A DNA stretch of 7,319 nt, taken from contig JAEZXP010000250.1 in NCBI GenBank assembly GCA_023419655.1, positions 1 through 7,319 of the forward strand, in the 5' to 3' direction. The stretch comes from Bacillota bacterium. Its GTDB lineage: Bacteria > Bacillota > Clostridia > Lachnospirales > Lachnospiraceae. The position numbers and the translations under genes are program-made. The notes under the pieces are model-generated. The model did no database searches. It was not told the DNA's origin and was given only the letters and a program-made list of their open reading frames with translations. How positions within the stretch are numbered: the first letter of the stretch is position 1; the number at the start of each line of letters is the position of its first letter. Shown here in pieces: positions 1-6,928 of this stretch.

Positions 1-1827
1 AAGCTCCATAGGACGGAATCTCCCAAGCATTCGCAGCATAAGGCCGGAGGATAAAGCCAGAAAACCAATCTCCCCCAGTACACAGGCTGCTATGACTGCA
101 TAGGGCAATGATGTATCGGGTACATAGTCGGCTGTTACCGCTGCTGCCAGGTCTGCCAGTGCAGATGTAACCGACTGCGATGTGGAGATTAAACCAATAA
201 CGGCTCCTGCCGGTATTCCGACGCCAGCCAGAACAACCAGACGCACTAGCAGCGTACGCCGTGCTATGGGGTGTGGGGCACCTAATGCCCTCATAATGGC
301 ATACTCCCTCTTACCCCGCCCTATAAATAGGTATACCGCCAGTAGTAGAGATATCGCCGCTGCGAATACGGACATCATGGTATTGATTAACGAAAGACTT
401 GAACTGGACCGTATGTTCTTGCTGACCTCGGACCATCCTCCATCTTTGAAGCGTATTGTCAGTCCAAGTTCTTCCTCTAACAACTCTGCTTTACTAAGAA
501 ACTCATCTATATTATGACCTCCTGAAACCATAAAGCTAAATTCACCTGACTTAATCTCATGATCTTCTGGTGGCTCTATCGGCAATAAAGATGATGGTAC
601 AAAGATAGTACTGGTTGTGTAGCTCATATGTATATAATTCGACTGGTCGCTTACCAGATCCATGTCAATATATGCTCCTACAATCTCAAGTTCAACTGTC
701 TCTATGGGAGGCGAATACCGTTCGGGAATACAGGCGACTGCTCCAAATCCTAAGTTCTGTTCAAGCAGCTTACCACATAGCCCTATCGTAATTTTATCGC
801 CTATCTCCAGCTTGTTCTGCATCAAAAACCATTGATTCACCACACATACATTGGACCCAAGATCATCCTCTGTCAGTGCCCTTCCCAACCGTATCGTCAT
901 CTTATTATCTGCAAAGCGGGGAATAGAGGACATATCCGAAGTGTACACCATATCGTAGGCTCGTATATCACTATTAGTTATCTCTATTAGCTGCCGTACG
1001 CTGGAGAATTCCTCCGTCTCTAAATAGTTATCTGTCGTTCCATCAAGCTCCCAGACAGAAGGACAATAATCCATCGTATCTATATCTCCCAAGTAAAGTC
1101 TTCCCGGCCTCCGAGGATCCCATCTTCCAACCAAAAGATACCTGCTTCCCTTTGTAAGGGTATTCACAAAACTTTGACCGAAGGGATTATCATGAATACT
1201 ATAATGTCCCCTACTCGCACCTAAACCAGCAGAGCCACTAGCTGTAACACTAAGACCTTCTTCTGCAAAAACTAGGATAAAACTGTTTATTCCATCATGT
1301 GGCATAAAAGACCGGTCGCCAGCAATTAATTTACAGTTAGAAAACTCCAATTGAAGGTTCAAATATGGCCCAGAAAATTGATCATGTACCTCAGTATAAT
1401 TATCAAACGTACCTTCCATTATGAATCTTGTCGTGTAATTATATGATGAATCGTTCGATAAGTCTAAGCGATTGTAACTGTCCGATATTCCGGTTGTCAT
1501 ATACCGGGTATCCGTAGCTGTTACCTGTGGTAGAGATTTTATTGTCTTTATTTGCTCCTCAGTTATCTCAAAGGGAGAAATAACGGGATCAAAAAATCGA
1601 CTATAAAAATAGCTTGATTCGTTCTGTCCAGCGGTATATGGCACTCCCGTATCCAGATATCCGATACCTGTATAATAGCTTGTCGCTCTCTCCATCTCCC
1701 GGGTGGTAATCGCATACTCGCTTACCCTGGAAAAGAGTGCGAAGGAAGCCACAGCAAGCAGAAGGACTGTCAGCAATGCTTTGAAAGGTGTACGAAACAG
1801 GGTCTTTAGTGATAACGATGGTCTCAA
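1..1827 (-). CDS. FtsX/MacB-type ABC transporter permease, C-terminus cut by window edge
   Basis: This frame is open from about 1845 to the window edge, giving 609 codons without a stop, so the C-terminus is missing. Near the N-terminus SLKTLFRTPFKALLT leads into the first membrane helix (about residues 16-33). A roughly 440-residue polar extracytoplasmic domain follows. A second helix (about 475-503) ends in GRGKREYAIMRALG, the typical cytoplasmic motif of FtsX-like permeases, and two more helices lie near 523-545 and 575-597. This is the usual FtsX/MacB layout. Such proteins work with a separate ATPase, which is not in the window. I chose the TTG at 1825-1827 because GGAG at 1836-1839 sits 8 nt upstream and the protein then begins with the usual short cytoplasmic lead. 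The ATG at 1843-1845 has no good ribosome binding site and would put that GGAG inside the gene. The substrate is unknown; immunity to the neighbouring peptide is only a possibility. Confidence 0.85.
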   Translation of the reverse strand, partial: MRPSLSLKTLFRTPFKALLTVLLLAVASFALFSRVSEYAITTREMERATSYYTGIGYLDTGVPYTAGQNESSYFYSRFFDPVISPFEITEEQIKTIKSLPQVTATDTRYMTTGISDSYNRLDLSNDSSYNYTTRFIMEGTFDNYTEVHDQFSGPYLNLQLEFSNCKLIAGDRSFMPHDGINSFILVFAEEGLSVTASGSAGLGASRGHYSIHDNPFGQSFVNTLTKGSRYLLVGRWDPRRPGRLYLGDIDTMDYCPSVWELDGTTDNYLETEEFSSVRQLIEITNSDIRAYDMVYTSDMSSIPRFADNKMTIRLGRALTEDDLGSNVCVVNQWFLMQNKLEIGDKITIGLCGKLLEQNLGFGAVACIPERYSPPIETVELEIVGAYIDMDLVSDQSNYIHMSYTTSTIFVPSSLLPIEPPEDHEIKSGEFSFMVSGGHNIDEFLSKAELLEEELGLTIRFKDGGWSEVSKNIRSSSSLSLINTMMSVFAAAISLLLAVYLFIGRGKREYAIMRALGAPHPIARRTLLVRLVVLAGVGIPAGAVIGLISTSQSVTSALADLAAAVTADYVPDTSLPYAVIAACVLGEIGFLALSSGLMLRMLGRFRPMEL

Positions 1828-1884
1828 AGATTTATCTCCTTCCATAGAATTTATCTACTAAAATGACTAATTTCATGAGATTAC

Positions 1885-1897
1885 CTACTTTAAGTAG
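1885..1897. promoter_or_regulatory. 13-bp palindrome between permease promoter and start, possible operator
   Basis: CTACTT-T-AAGTAG is a perfect 6+1+6 inverted repeat. It starts about 20 bp downstream of the proposed permease -10, in the untranslated leader. The position suits a repressor site. It is too short and A/T-rich to act as a terminator. No regulator gene is present in the window to pair it with. Confidence 0.3.
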
Positions 1898-1916
1898 CCA
1901 AAAGCAATCTATATCA

Positions 1917-1946
1917 AGAATATCATAGCCTTTAAATGGGCGTCAA
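1917..1946 (-). promoter_or_regulatory. Putative sigma-A promoter of the permease gene
   Basis: On the minus strand TTGACG (1941-1946) is followed after 18 bp by TGATATTCT, an extended -10 (TG-n-TATTCT, hexamer at 1917-1922). It lies about 90 bp upstream of the permease start and downstream of the operon hairpin, so it would let the permease be transcribed independently of the peptide operon. It was recognised by eye only. Confidence 0.5.
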
Positions 1947-1981
1947 CCCATAATTTGTATTCTATTATCACATATAACCAT

Positions 1982-2019
1982 AAAGCCCCAGCAGAAGGGC
2001 AGAATTCCACTAGGGCTTT
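1982..2019 (-). terminator. Hairpin terminator closing the peptide operon
   Basis: It lies 8 nt beyond the precursor stop codon. As minus-strand RNA, AAAGCCCTAGTGGAA pairs with TTCTGCTGGGGCTTT over 15 continuous base pairs, including three G-U wobbles, around the loop TTCTGCCC. As plus-strand RNA those three positions become C-A mismatches, so the fold fits minus-strand transcription. The minus-strand 3' flank is only moderately U-rich (TTTATGGTTATAT), so termination may be incomplete or the stem may act as a 3'-end stabiliser. The outer 7-bp stem followed by TTTCTT on the plus strand could weakly stop transcripts from the other side. Confidence 0.7.
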
Positions 2020-2027
2020 CTTATAAA

Positions 2028-2210
2028 CTAAAACTGTCGAATATTAAGAGATCCGTACTCAGCTGGATCTTCTTTAACAACGCTTGTAACGACAGCATCA
2101 AGTAGTTCTACTTGACAAATACAATCACAATGACAAAAGCTACATGATGCACACAAGTATGCCTCCACTGTATTCTTCATAGTGCTGGAATCCTTATTGA
2201 GTTTCTTCAT
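2028..2210 (-). CDS. Cys-rich RiPP precursor peptide (Clo7bot-like), 60 aa
   Basis: This is the likely substrate of the radical SAM maturase. The ATG at 2208-2210 is the chosen start: GGGAGG (2219-2224) lies 8 nt upstream. The in-frame GTG at 2217-2219 overlaps that site and is rejected. The peptide has a polar 19-residue leader containing NTVEAY (residues 13-18). A core follows with six cysteines at 20, 23, 26, 28, 30 and 32 (C-x2-C-x2-C-x-C-x-C-x-C). The tail has 28 residues, with a hydrophobic and acidic stretch (VELLDAVVTSVV, residues 34-45) and the end SLNIRQF. The NTVEAY-then-Cys arrangement matches my memory of the Clo7bot family (TIGR04065). The gene lies 130 bp after the carrier-like gene and directly before the hairpin. 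A small metal-binding protein is the main alternative, but the neighbouring maturase makes a RiPP precursor far more likely. Confidence 0.85.
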   Translation of the reverse strand: MKKLNKDSSTMKNTVEAYLCASCSFCHCDCICQVELLDAVVTSVVKEDPAEYGSLNIRQF

Positions 2211-2291
2211 TATTTTCACCTCCCATCATATATAATAGTAACGCGCTATTCGTGAACTCACATAAGCTGTCAACTCGATATCTGCCCGTAA

Positions 2292-2329
2292 ATCATCTTC
2301 GTATTCATATATCATATGGATTTGATGAT
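2292..2329 (-). repeat. Nested inverted repeats between carrier-like gene and precursor
   Basis: In the 130-bp gap before the precursor gene, outer arms ATCATC/GATGAT (2292-2297 and 2324-2329) enclose inner arms CATAT/ATATG (2306-2310 and 2314-2318). The structure is A/T-rich with no U-tract, so it is unlikely to be a strong terminator. It could be an RNA processing or stability element that sets precursor mRNA levels apart from those of the enzymes. Confidence 0.3.
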
Positions 2330-2340
2330 AACATCTAAGA

Positions 2341-2598
2341 TTAGTTGGGTGCATACTCCGCTTGCAGTGATAGGATTCTATCAGCAATCTCATTTGGTGA
2401 AAATATACCCAGACTGGGAATAAGCTCGTTCAAATTCACATCAAACTCTCTTTCAACATCTAAGAATAAGGCTGCCATGTCATAGGTAGGCAGGGAGGCA
2501 GGTACACCCATAAGATCCCTGCCCGGCTCTATCTTATTTATATCTGTATACGAGCCAATCAGTTGATTTAGCCTTTCTATAATAAATGATTTCTCCAT
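2341..2598 (-). CDS. Acyl-carrier-related protein of the peptide maturation system, 85 aa
   Basis: This small protein has an acyl-carrier-protein-like layout: a first helix (residues 3-15), a loop containing DLMGVPASLPTYD, and a helix ending in AALFLDVEREFDV that matches the helix after the phosphopantetheine site in carrier proteins (typically DSLxxVELxxxLEExF). A last helix spans about 68-80. Counting back from EREF, the position of the modified Ser is Thr38; the nearest Ser is residue 35, three positions off. It resembles what I recall as the 'peptide maturation system acyl carrier-related protein' family (TIGR04069). The ATG at 2596-2598 has AGGAGG (2603-2608) 4 nt upstream. An upstream in-frame start would add MCMCCKGGC, an artefact of the previous gene's end. 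The gene begins 10 nt after the TIGR04066-like gene, and its ribosome binding site directly follows that stop codon, which suggests coupled translation. Its actual role is unknown. Confidence 0.8.
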   Translation of the reverse strand: MEKSFIIERLNQLIGSYTDINKIEPGRDLMGVPASLPTYDMAALFLDVEREFDVNLNELIPSLGIFSPNEIADRILSLQAEYAPN

Positions 2599-2608
2599 AC
2601 ATCCTCCT

Positions 2609-3628
2609 TTACAGCACATACACATTTTGCTGCAGCTCTTCGATTAATTGGCTGTATGCCGGTCCGCATGATTCCGGTTCCAAGGCACTAAACAGGTTTG
2701 ACGGCATATCCGCGTTATATTGTGCAATCTTATTTAATACGAAACCGCTTTCAAGCGTCAAATAGCTAAGCACCCTCTGCGACTTCTCATCGATAAACTT
2801 TGTATTTGAGCTATGGAAATGGACTTTTCCTGAATTCAGCCTGAATTGAGCAAATTGCCTTAGAAAATCAAAATATTCCTTCGTCGGCTCAATAAAATAA
2901 TAACTCAATATAGTAAGATCTGGTCTGGCTGCGGTGGTCAGAGCCAGTGCCGTTTCTCCGAAGAGTCCATGAATATAGCTGTTCATCGGCATAATCCCTC
3001 CGGGAATCCCAATAATCATCACATCCGGTTTTTCCTGCTTATATGTTTCATAAAACAACTGGTTATACAGATAGGCCTTCTTCCAGAGCGGAAGCTCGGG
3101 AGCGTCAGGAAGTGATTGAAAGCCAAACAAATGGCTATAGGCTTTCGTACCAAATTGCGTTACTTTATACCCTTTCCTTTGGAATGCTTCTCTTAACCCA
3201 AGCTGAATCTCGAATTTTTGGCAATTCTCCCCCTGCCCCATTACCATAACGACCGGAACCGGTATCTCTCTTAGCGGCATATCCGGATAAATATATCTTT
3301 CTGCTGCCATGGCAGATATCTGATCTGGTGATATCAATTCTCTTCCTGAATTCCTGATACAAGCCGCGTGCTCTGTATAATTGCTTTCTGATTTGTTCTT
3401 ATCTAAATTCAGCAAAACAGAGTCACATTGCTTCAGCTCTTCTATAAAATCTCCTCTAAGGATAATTCCCGTTGGTACGCCGCCATCCAGTTCACATGTA
3501 TCCTTTCCCTCCCAGCCAAATCCCTTCGATGGAATCGCAGATGTAAGCTCATATCCCTCCAGCATATGCCTGAATCTGGCGATAGAACACGTATCTTTAT
3601 TAAAAGGATAGACCATCAGTTTTTTCAT
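2609..3628 (-). CDS. Peptide maturation system protein, TIGR04066-like, 339 aa
   Basis: I recognise this as the protein that accompanies Cys-rich peptide radical SAM maturases in clostridia (TIGR04066, from memory); its biochemical activity is not known to me. The N-terminal part (residues 1-120) looks like an alpha/beta fold. It is followed by a strand and turn, VPVVMVMGQGENCQKFEIQL (124-143), that resembles a nucleotide-binding loop with G131, G133, C136, K138, F139 and E140. Later come GYKVTQFGTKAYSHLFGF (153-170), PDVMIIGIPGGIMP (201-214) and a predicted alpha/beta C-terminal half. No signal peptide or membrane helix is visible, so it should be cytoplasmic. Its ATG overlaps the maturase stop codon by 4 nt (ATGA), and AAGGAG (3636-3641) lies 7 nt upstream inside the maturase gene. 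Translation is therefore probably coupled and the two proteins made in similar amounts. ATP or GTP use is a guess from the loop alone. Confidence 0.8.
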   Translation of the reverse strand: MKKLMVYPFNKDTCSIARFRHMLEGYELTSAIPSKGFGWEGKDTCELDGGVPTGIILRGDFIEELKQCDSVLLNLDKNKSESNYTEHAACIRNSGRELISPDQISAMAAERYIYPDMPLREIPVPVVMVMGQGENCQKFEIQLGLREAFQRKGYKVTQFGTKAYSHLFGFQSLPDAPELPLWKKAYLYNQLFYETYKQEKPDVMIIGIPGGIMPMNSYIHGLFGETALALTTAARPDLTILSYYFIEPTKEYFDFLRQFAQFRLNSGKVHFHSSNTKFIDEKSQRVLSYLTLESGFVLNKIAQYNADMPSNLFSALEPESCGPAYSQLIEELQQNVYVL

Positions 3629-5031
3629 AAGAAATCTCCTTCCTCAAAGTTAAATCCTGACTCCTTCAGAAAACATATTATTTTTAGATCATATTCACAC
3701 TGGCGACGTACGTATTGACACCTTGATAAACGCATATTCTTTGAAAGCTCGACCAGATTATCAGAAAACGCCGCACATAAGGTACATCGCGTAATTGTCC
3801 AACATTTTTTACAATGCTCCTCGGTAATTTGTCCGGGATTAATCAGCACCTTTGCCTTTTCCACATCAAAACCATGCTCCAAATCCCCTATTAACATCGG
3901 CTGTGAATTCTCACTCACTCGTTCACACGGAAAGAATCTTCCATTCACATCAATAAAAAGCCGCCTTGCCCCTGCCAGGCAAGGACCACCGGGATGGCAT
4001 GTCGGCGGAAGCTTGGGTATCCTTCCAAGGCTGTCATATTTCTGTTTTAATGTCGATCTTCTATTATTAATCATGGGAGAAACATATCTCTTATCTAATT
4101 TACCCAACATAAAAAGCAGCATTTTGCAGATCTCATGATTGTAGTACAACGAAAATGCCTCACTATAGCTATAAGTCTCCTTCGTATATAAATCACTGAT
4201 AAAGTTCATGGATATATTATAGTAAGAAAGAACCTCCTCCGATTGGAATAAAGACGGCAGACAGTGCTCATCCATATCCGGACTGACAACAGCATTAAAG
4301 CTTAGCTTTTCACGGGACTGCGGGTACTTTTCATGGATTGCCTCAATATTTTTCATAATGATATCATAAGAGCCCCGCCCGTCCGGAAACTTTCGGGATT
4401 GATCATGGATTTGCTTCGGTCCGTCCAGGCTGATTAAAATATTAAATTTATTTTCAATCAGATAACCATATATATCCGGTGTTAAGAGCGTGCCATTGGT
4501 CGTCATGGAAAACGAAATATCCCTATCCGGCGCCTGCTGTTTTACATATTCAACACAATCCTTAATTAACTGGAGCTCTAACAGCGGCTCTCCGCCATAA
4601 AAACCAAATACTAATTTTGATACCTCCTCTGTACGCGATAAAGCCATATCAATCGCTCTTCTGGCTGTATCAAAGGACATACTCTTCGGCGAATGGGCAC
4701 GGTTCTCATAAAGCCCTGAGTAGGTGCAGTAGCTGCATCTTAAGTTACATCGCTGTGTCACCTGCAATGTGGTCTGCTCCAGCCTCTTTCCAAGATGCAT
4801 TGCTAAAATATCCGTATCAGGATGGCGAATGCTCTCAATGTTTGCTTCCAGGCATAGTCCCTTTTTCTGAAAATCCTGTAATATCCTTTGGTTTTCCTCT
4901 GTCTCTATTCCTCGTTCAATCTCCGCCAGAGCCTGATATTGCTCCTCATCAACGGAAAATACGCAATTGGAGTTTGCATCAAAAACATACTTATGTTTTG
5001 GAATAGAAAACGTGTGGAATAATAAAGACAT
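3625..5031 (-). CDS. ccpM: Radical SAM/SPASM Cys-rich peptide maturase, CcpM-like, 468 aa
   Basis: This is the cytoplasmic enzyme expected to modify the Cys-rich peptide, probably by forming crosslinks at cysteines. Residues 1-75 form a leader-recognition-like N-terminal region (HKYVFDANSNCVFSVDEEQY). CNLRCSYC (C95, C99, C102) binds the SAM-cleaving 4Fe-4S cluster, followed by GGEP (146-149) and the radical SAM barrel to about 300. The C-terminal SPASM region has C351, then G364-x4-C369, C407-x2-C410-x5-C416-x2-C419 and C438, giving ligands for auxiliary clusters. The C416-C419 gap is one residue shorter than the common C-x3-C, and C345 is an extra cysteine. The ATG at 5029-5031 is preceded by AGAAGG at 7 nt. 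The gene lies 49 bp after the exporter and overlaps the next gene by 4 nt. Radical SAM/SPASM membership is certain; the CcpM (TIGR04068) assignment rests on the neighbours and general sequence character. Confidence 0.92.
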   Translation of the reverse strand: MSLLFHTFSIPKHKYVFDANSNCVFSVDEEQYQALAEIERGIETEENQRILQDFQKKGLCLEANIESIRHPDTDILAMHLGKRLEQTTLQVTQRCNLRCSYCTYSGLYENRAHSPKSMSFDTARRAIDMALSRTEEVSKLVFGFYGGEPLLELQLIKDCVEYVKQQAPDRDISFSMTTNGTLLTPDIYGYLIENKFNILISLDGPKQIHDQSRKFPDGRGSYDIIMKNIEAIHEKYPQSREKLSFNAVVSPDMDEHCLPSLFQSEEVLSYYNISMNFISDLYTKETYSYSEAFSLYYNHEICKMLLFMLGKLDKRYVSPMINNRRSTLKQKYDSLGRIPKLPPTCHPGGPCLAGARRLFIDVNGRFFPCERVSENSQPMLIGDLEHGFDVEKAKVLINPGQITEEHCKKCWTITRCTLCAAFSDNLVELSKNMRLSRCQYVRRQCEYDLKIICFLKESGFNFEEGDFL

Positions 5032-5080
5032 ATTTTCACCTTCTTTCGCAGTAATTTAATTGCTTATGCTTATATGTTCT

Positions 5081-6820
5081 CTAATTTCCGGTTTTGCTTA
5101 TAAGCTGTACGAACGAGCAGCATGAGTTTAACAGTTCTTCATAGGTACCTTGTCCAACCAGCTTGCCGTCATCCAAAACCAGAATTTTGTCCATCTTATG
5201 TAATATGTCAACCCGGTGAGTCACGATAAGGGTAATTTCGTTGCTCCTTTGCTGTAAAATAAACTCATTCAGCAGCCTCTCCGATTCTCCATCCAGGTTA
5301 TTTGTCGCCTCATCCAATATCAGTATCTTATGTGGCTTTGCCCAGGCCCGTAATGCTGCCAGCTTCTGCCTCTCTCCTCCTGACAACTTTGCTCCGTCAA
5401 CTCCGGCTGCCGTATCAAGGCCATCCGGTAAATCAGATAGAAATTCTGAGACACCTAACAGCTTGGCAGCTTCTATCAGTCTGTCCTCTGAAACTTCTTG
5501 ATATAAACTTATATTTTCTCTGACAGTGGCATTAAAGAGAAATACCTTTTGCTCAACCTGACTGAAAAGCCCTCTGTAATCCGCAATATCCAAATCACGG
5601 ATATCCGTTCCGCAATATGTAATTATACCTTCAGAAGGTTCATACAAACGCAGAATCAGTTGTATAATGGAGCTTTTCCCGCTTCCGTTCGTTCCCACAA
5701 TCGCTGTTCTTTCACCTGCTCTTAATTCAAAAGAAATACCGCTTAATACATTTGTATCACCATCATAACTTAAGCTCACATTTTTAAATTTAAAATGGAT
5801 TTGTCCGGTGGGAATATCCAGATATCCCTTGTGCTCTTCTTCTGTCTCCATAAATTCAAAATATCGCTTGAGAGATGGAATTATGGGTGTAAAATAAAAT
5901 TTAATACGGGTTAAAAATGAGATAGAACTGATAACAACCGATGAATACGATATAAACGAAAACAATCCGCCCAGGGTCAGCTGCCCCTTAAAAATAAAAA
6001 CTGCTCCGAGTATGTAGAGAATTCCGGAAAGCAATGCGTCTATCGTGCTGGAAGCAACATTATTTCCGTGTTCATTACCTGCAATATTATATCCATTACG
6101 TATAATTCCACGTCTTAACCTTGTAAACTCACCTATTTTCCTCCAATACATTCCCCAGAGCTTAATCGTTGTAATACCCTGAACAGTTTCACCAATCCAT
6201 TCCGAAAATTCTGTATTCAGCTTCATCGCGGCCTCAAATGCTTTTGTACGTTTTTTGGTAAAGACATTATTAATCAGAATTTTCACAGGTATTACCAATA
6301 TTACCAATACGGTCAGTTTCCAATTGATTATAGTAAGACCGGCAACCCCGCCTATCATACACAATCCTTGAACAATGGAGATTACAAATATCGGATCCGA
6401 TATTTTGGCGATATTCATTACATCATATTCAACATTATTAATTATTTTGGTACTATTTGATTCCTTAAAAAATGAAACCGGGAGCTTCAGCAGATGTCGG
6501 AAAGCGTTATGAAATAACCGGAATGGGAGAAGCTTATTAATATATGTATAGTTAAGAAATTGTATCGCTTCTGATAGCTGAAGAAAAAGAAACAGGCTGA
6601 ATATAAGTAGGGCATAAATCACCACATCCTTCAGATTACCGCCTAAAACACCGTTATCGATTAAACGCTGTCTTAATAGCGGGTCAATCGTGCGAAAAAA
6701 GGATGTAAGCAAAGCACATATACAAATTACTGCGATACGTAACCGAAAAGGACGCAGCATGGATAAAAACCTTTTAGACGTACTGAACATCCTTCTTTTT
6801 TTATCTGTATTCATATCCAT
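5081..6820 (-). CDS. ABC exporter, fused membrane and ATPase domains, 579 aa
   Basis: This is a half-transporter that would dimerise and export the modified peptide. Residues 20-310 form the type-I exporter membrane domain with about six helices (for example near 26-42, 66-86, 143-160, 166-185, 258-278 and 285-303). The ATPase domain spans about 341-575: Walker A GTNGSGKS (376-383), Q-loop Q421, signature LSGGE (479-483), Walker B ILILDE (499-504), NLD D-loop (508-510) and H535 in the switch. All catalytic residues are present. There is no N-terminal C39 peptidase domain, so it does not cleave a leader itself. AAAGGGA (6831-6837) lies 10 nt before the ATG at 6818-6820; an ATG two codons later (6812-6814) is less well spaced. 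It is the first gene of the operon, 49 bp before the maturase. The substrate is inferred from context only. Confidence 0.92.
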   Translation of the reverse strand: MDMNTDKKRRMFSTSKRFLSMLRPFRLRIAVICICALLTSFFRTIDPLLRQRLIDNGVLGGNLKDVVIYALLIFSLFLFLQLSEAIQFLNYTYINKLLPFRLFHNAFRHLLKLPVSFFKESNSTKIINNVEYDVMNIAKISDPIFVISIVQGLCMIGGVAGLTIINWKLTVLVILVIPVKILINNVFTKKRTKAFEAAMKLNTEFSEWIGETVQGITTIKLWGMYWRKIGEFTRLRRGIIRNGYNIAGNEHGNNVASSTIDALLSGILYILGAVFIFKGQLTLGGLFSFISYSSVVISSISFLTRIKFYFTPIIPSLKRYFEFMETEEEHKGYLDIPTGQIHFKFKNVSLSYDGDTNVLSGISFELRAGERTAIVGTNGSGKSSIIQLILRLYEPSEGIITYCGTDIRDLDIADYRGLFSQVEQKVFLFNATVRENISLYQEVSEDRLIEAAKLLGVSEFLSDLPDGLDTAAGVDGAKLSGGERQKLAALRAWAKPHKILILDEATNNLDGESERLLNEFILQQRSNEITLIVTHRVDILHKMDKILVLDDGKLVGQGTYEELLNSCCSFVQLISKTGN

Positions 6821-6832
6821 AAAATACTCATC

Positions 6833-6842
6833 CCTTTAAAGG
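6833..6842. promoter_or_regulatory. Palindrome CCTTTAAAGG overlapping the exporter ribosome binding site
   Basis: This perfect 10-bp palindrome contains part of the AAAGGGA ribosome binding site of the exporter gene. It could be a protein site or could reduce access to the site. Short A/T-centred palindromes also arise by chance, so the support is slight. Confidence 0.2.
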
Positions 6843-6928
6843 TTATTGCAGCAACTGCTATTACAATCTTCTTACTCAAATGACCATTAGGAAATCATCT
6901 CATATTTAAGGAATTAATCTCCATGTAC

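Noticed and set aside
182..517. 111-codon plus-strand open frame
   Set aside because: It is antisense to the permease C-terminal region, whose frame is open throughout and carries the FtsX motif. The plus-strand product is Ser/Arg/Pro-rich and unlike a real protein.
1997..2004. The hairpin at 1982-2019 as an attachment site or mobile element end
   Set aside because: No integrase, transposase or matching second copy is in the window; a terminator explains its position and wobble pattern better.
2211..2219. GTG start at 2217-2219 giving a 63-aa precursor
   Set aside because: The GTG lies inside the GGGAGGTG ribosome binding site; the ATG at 2208-2210 is ideally spaced from it.
2599..2625. N-terminal extension MCMCCKGGC of the carrier-like protein, which looks like a second Cys-rich peptide
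   Set aside because: It is the previous gene's last codons and the ribosome binding site read in another frame. No ribosome binding site precedes it, and AGGAGG inside it serves the ATG at 2596-2598.
3165..3362. 65-codon minus-strand frame inside the TIGR04066-like gene
   Set aside because: It is fully contained in a well-supported gene in another frame, basic in composition and without a ribosome binding site.
4617..5006. 129-codon plus-strand open frame opposite the maturase gene
   Set aside because: It is antisense to the conserved radical SAM motif region and has no ribosome binding site or family resemblance.
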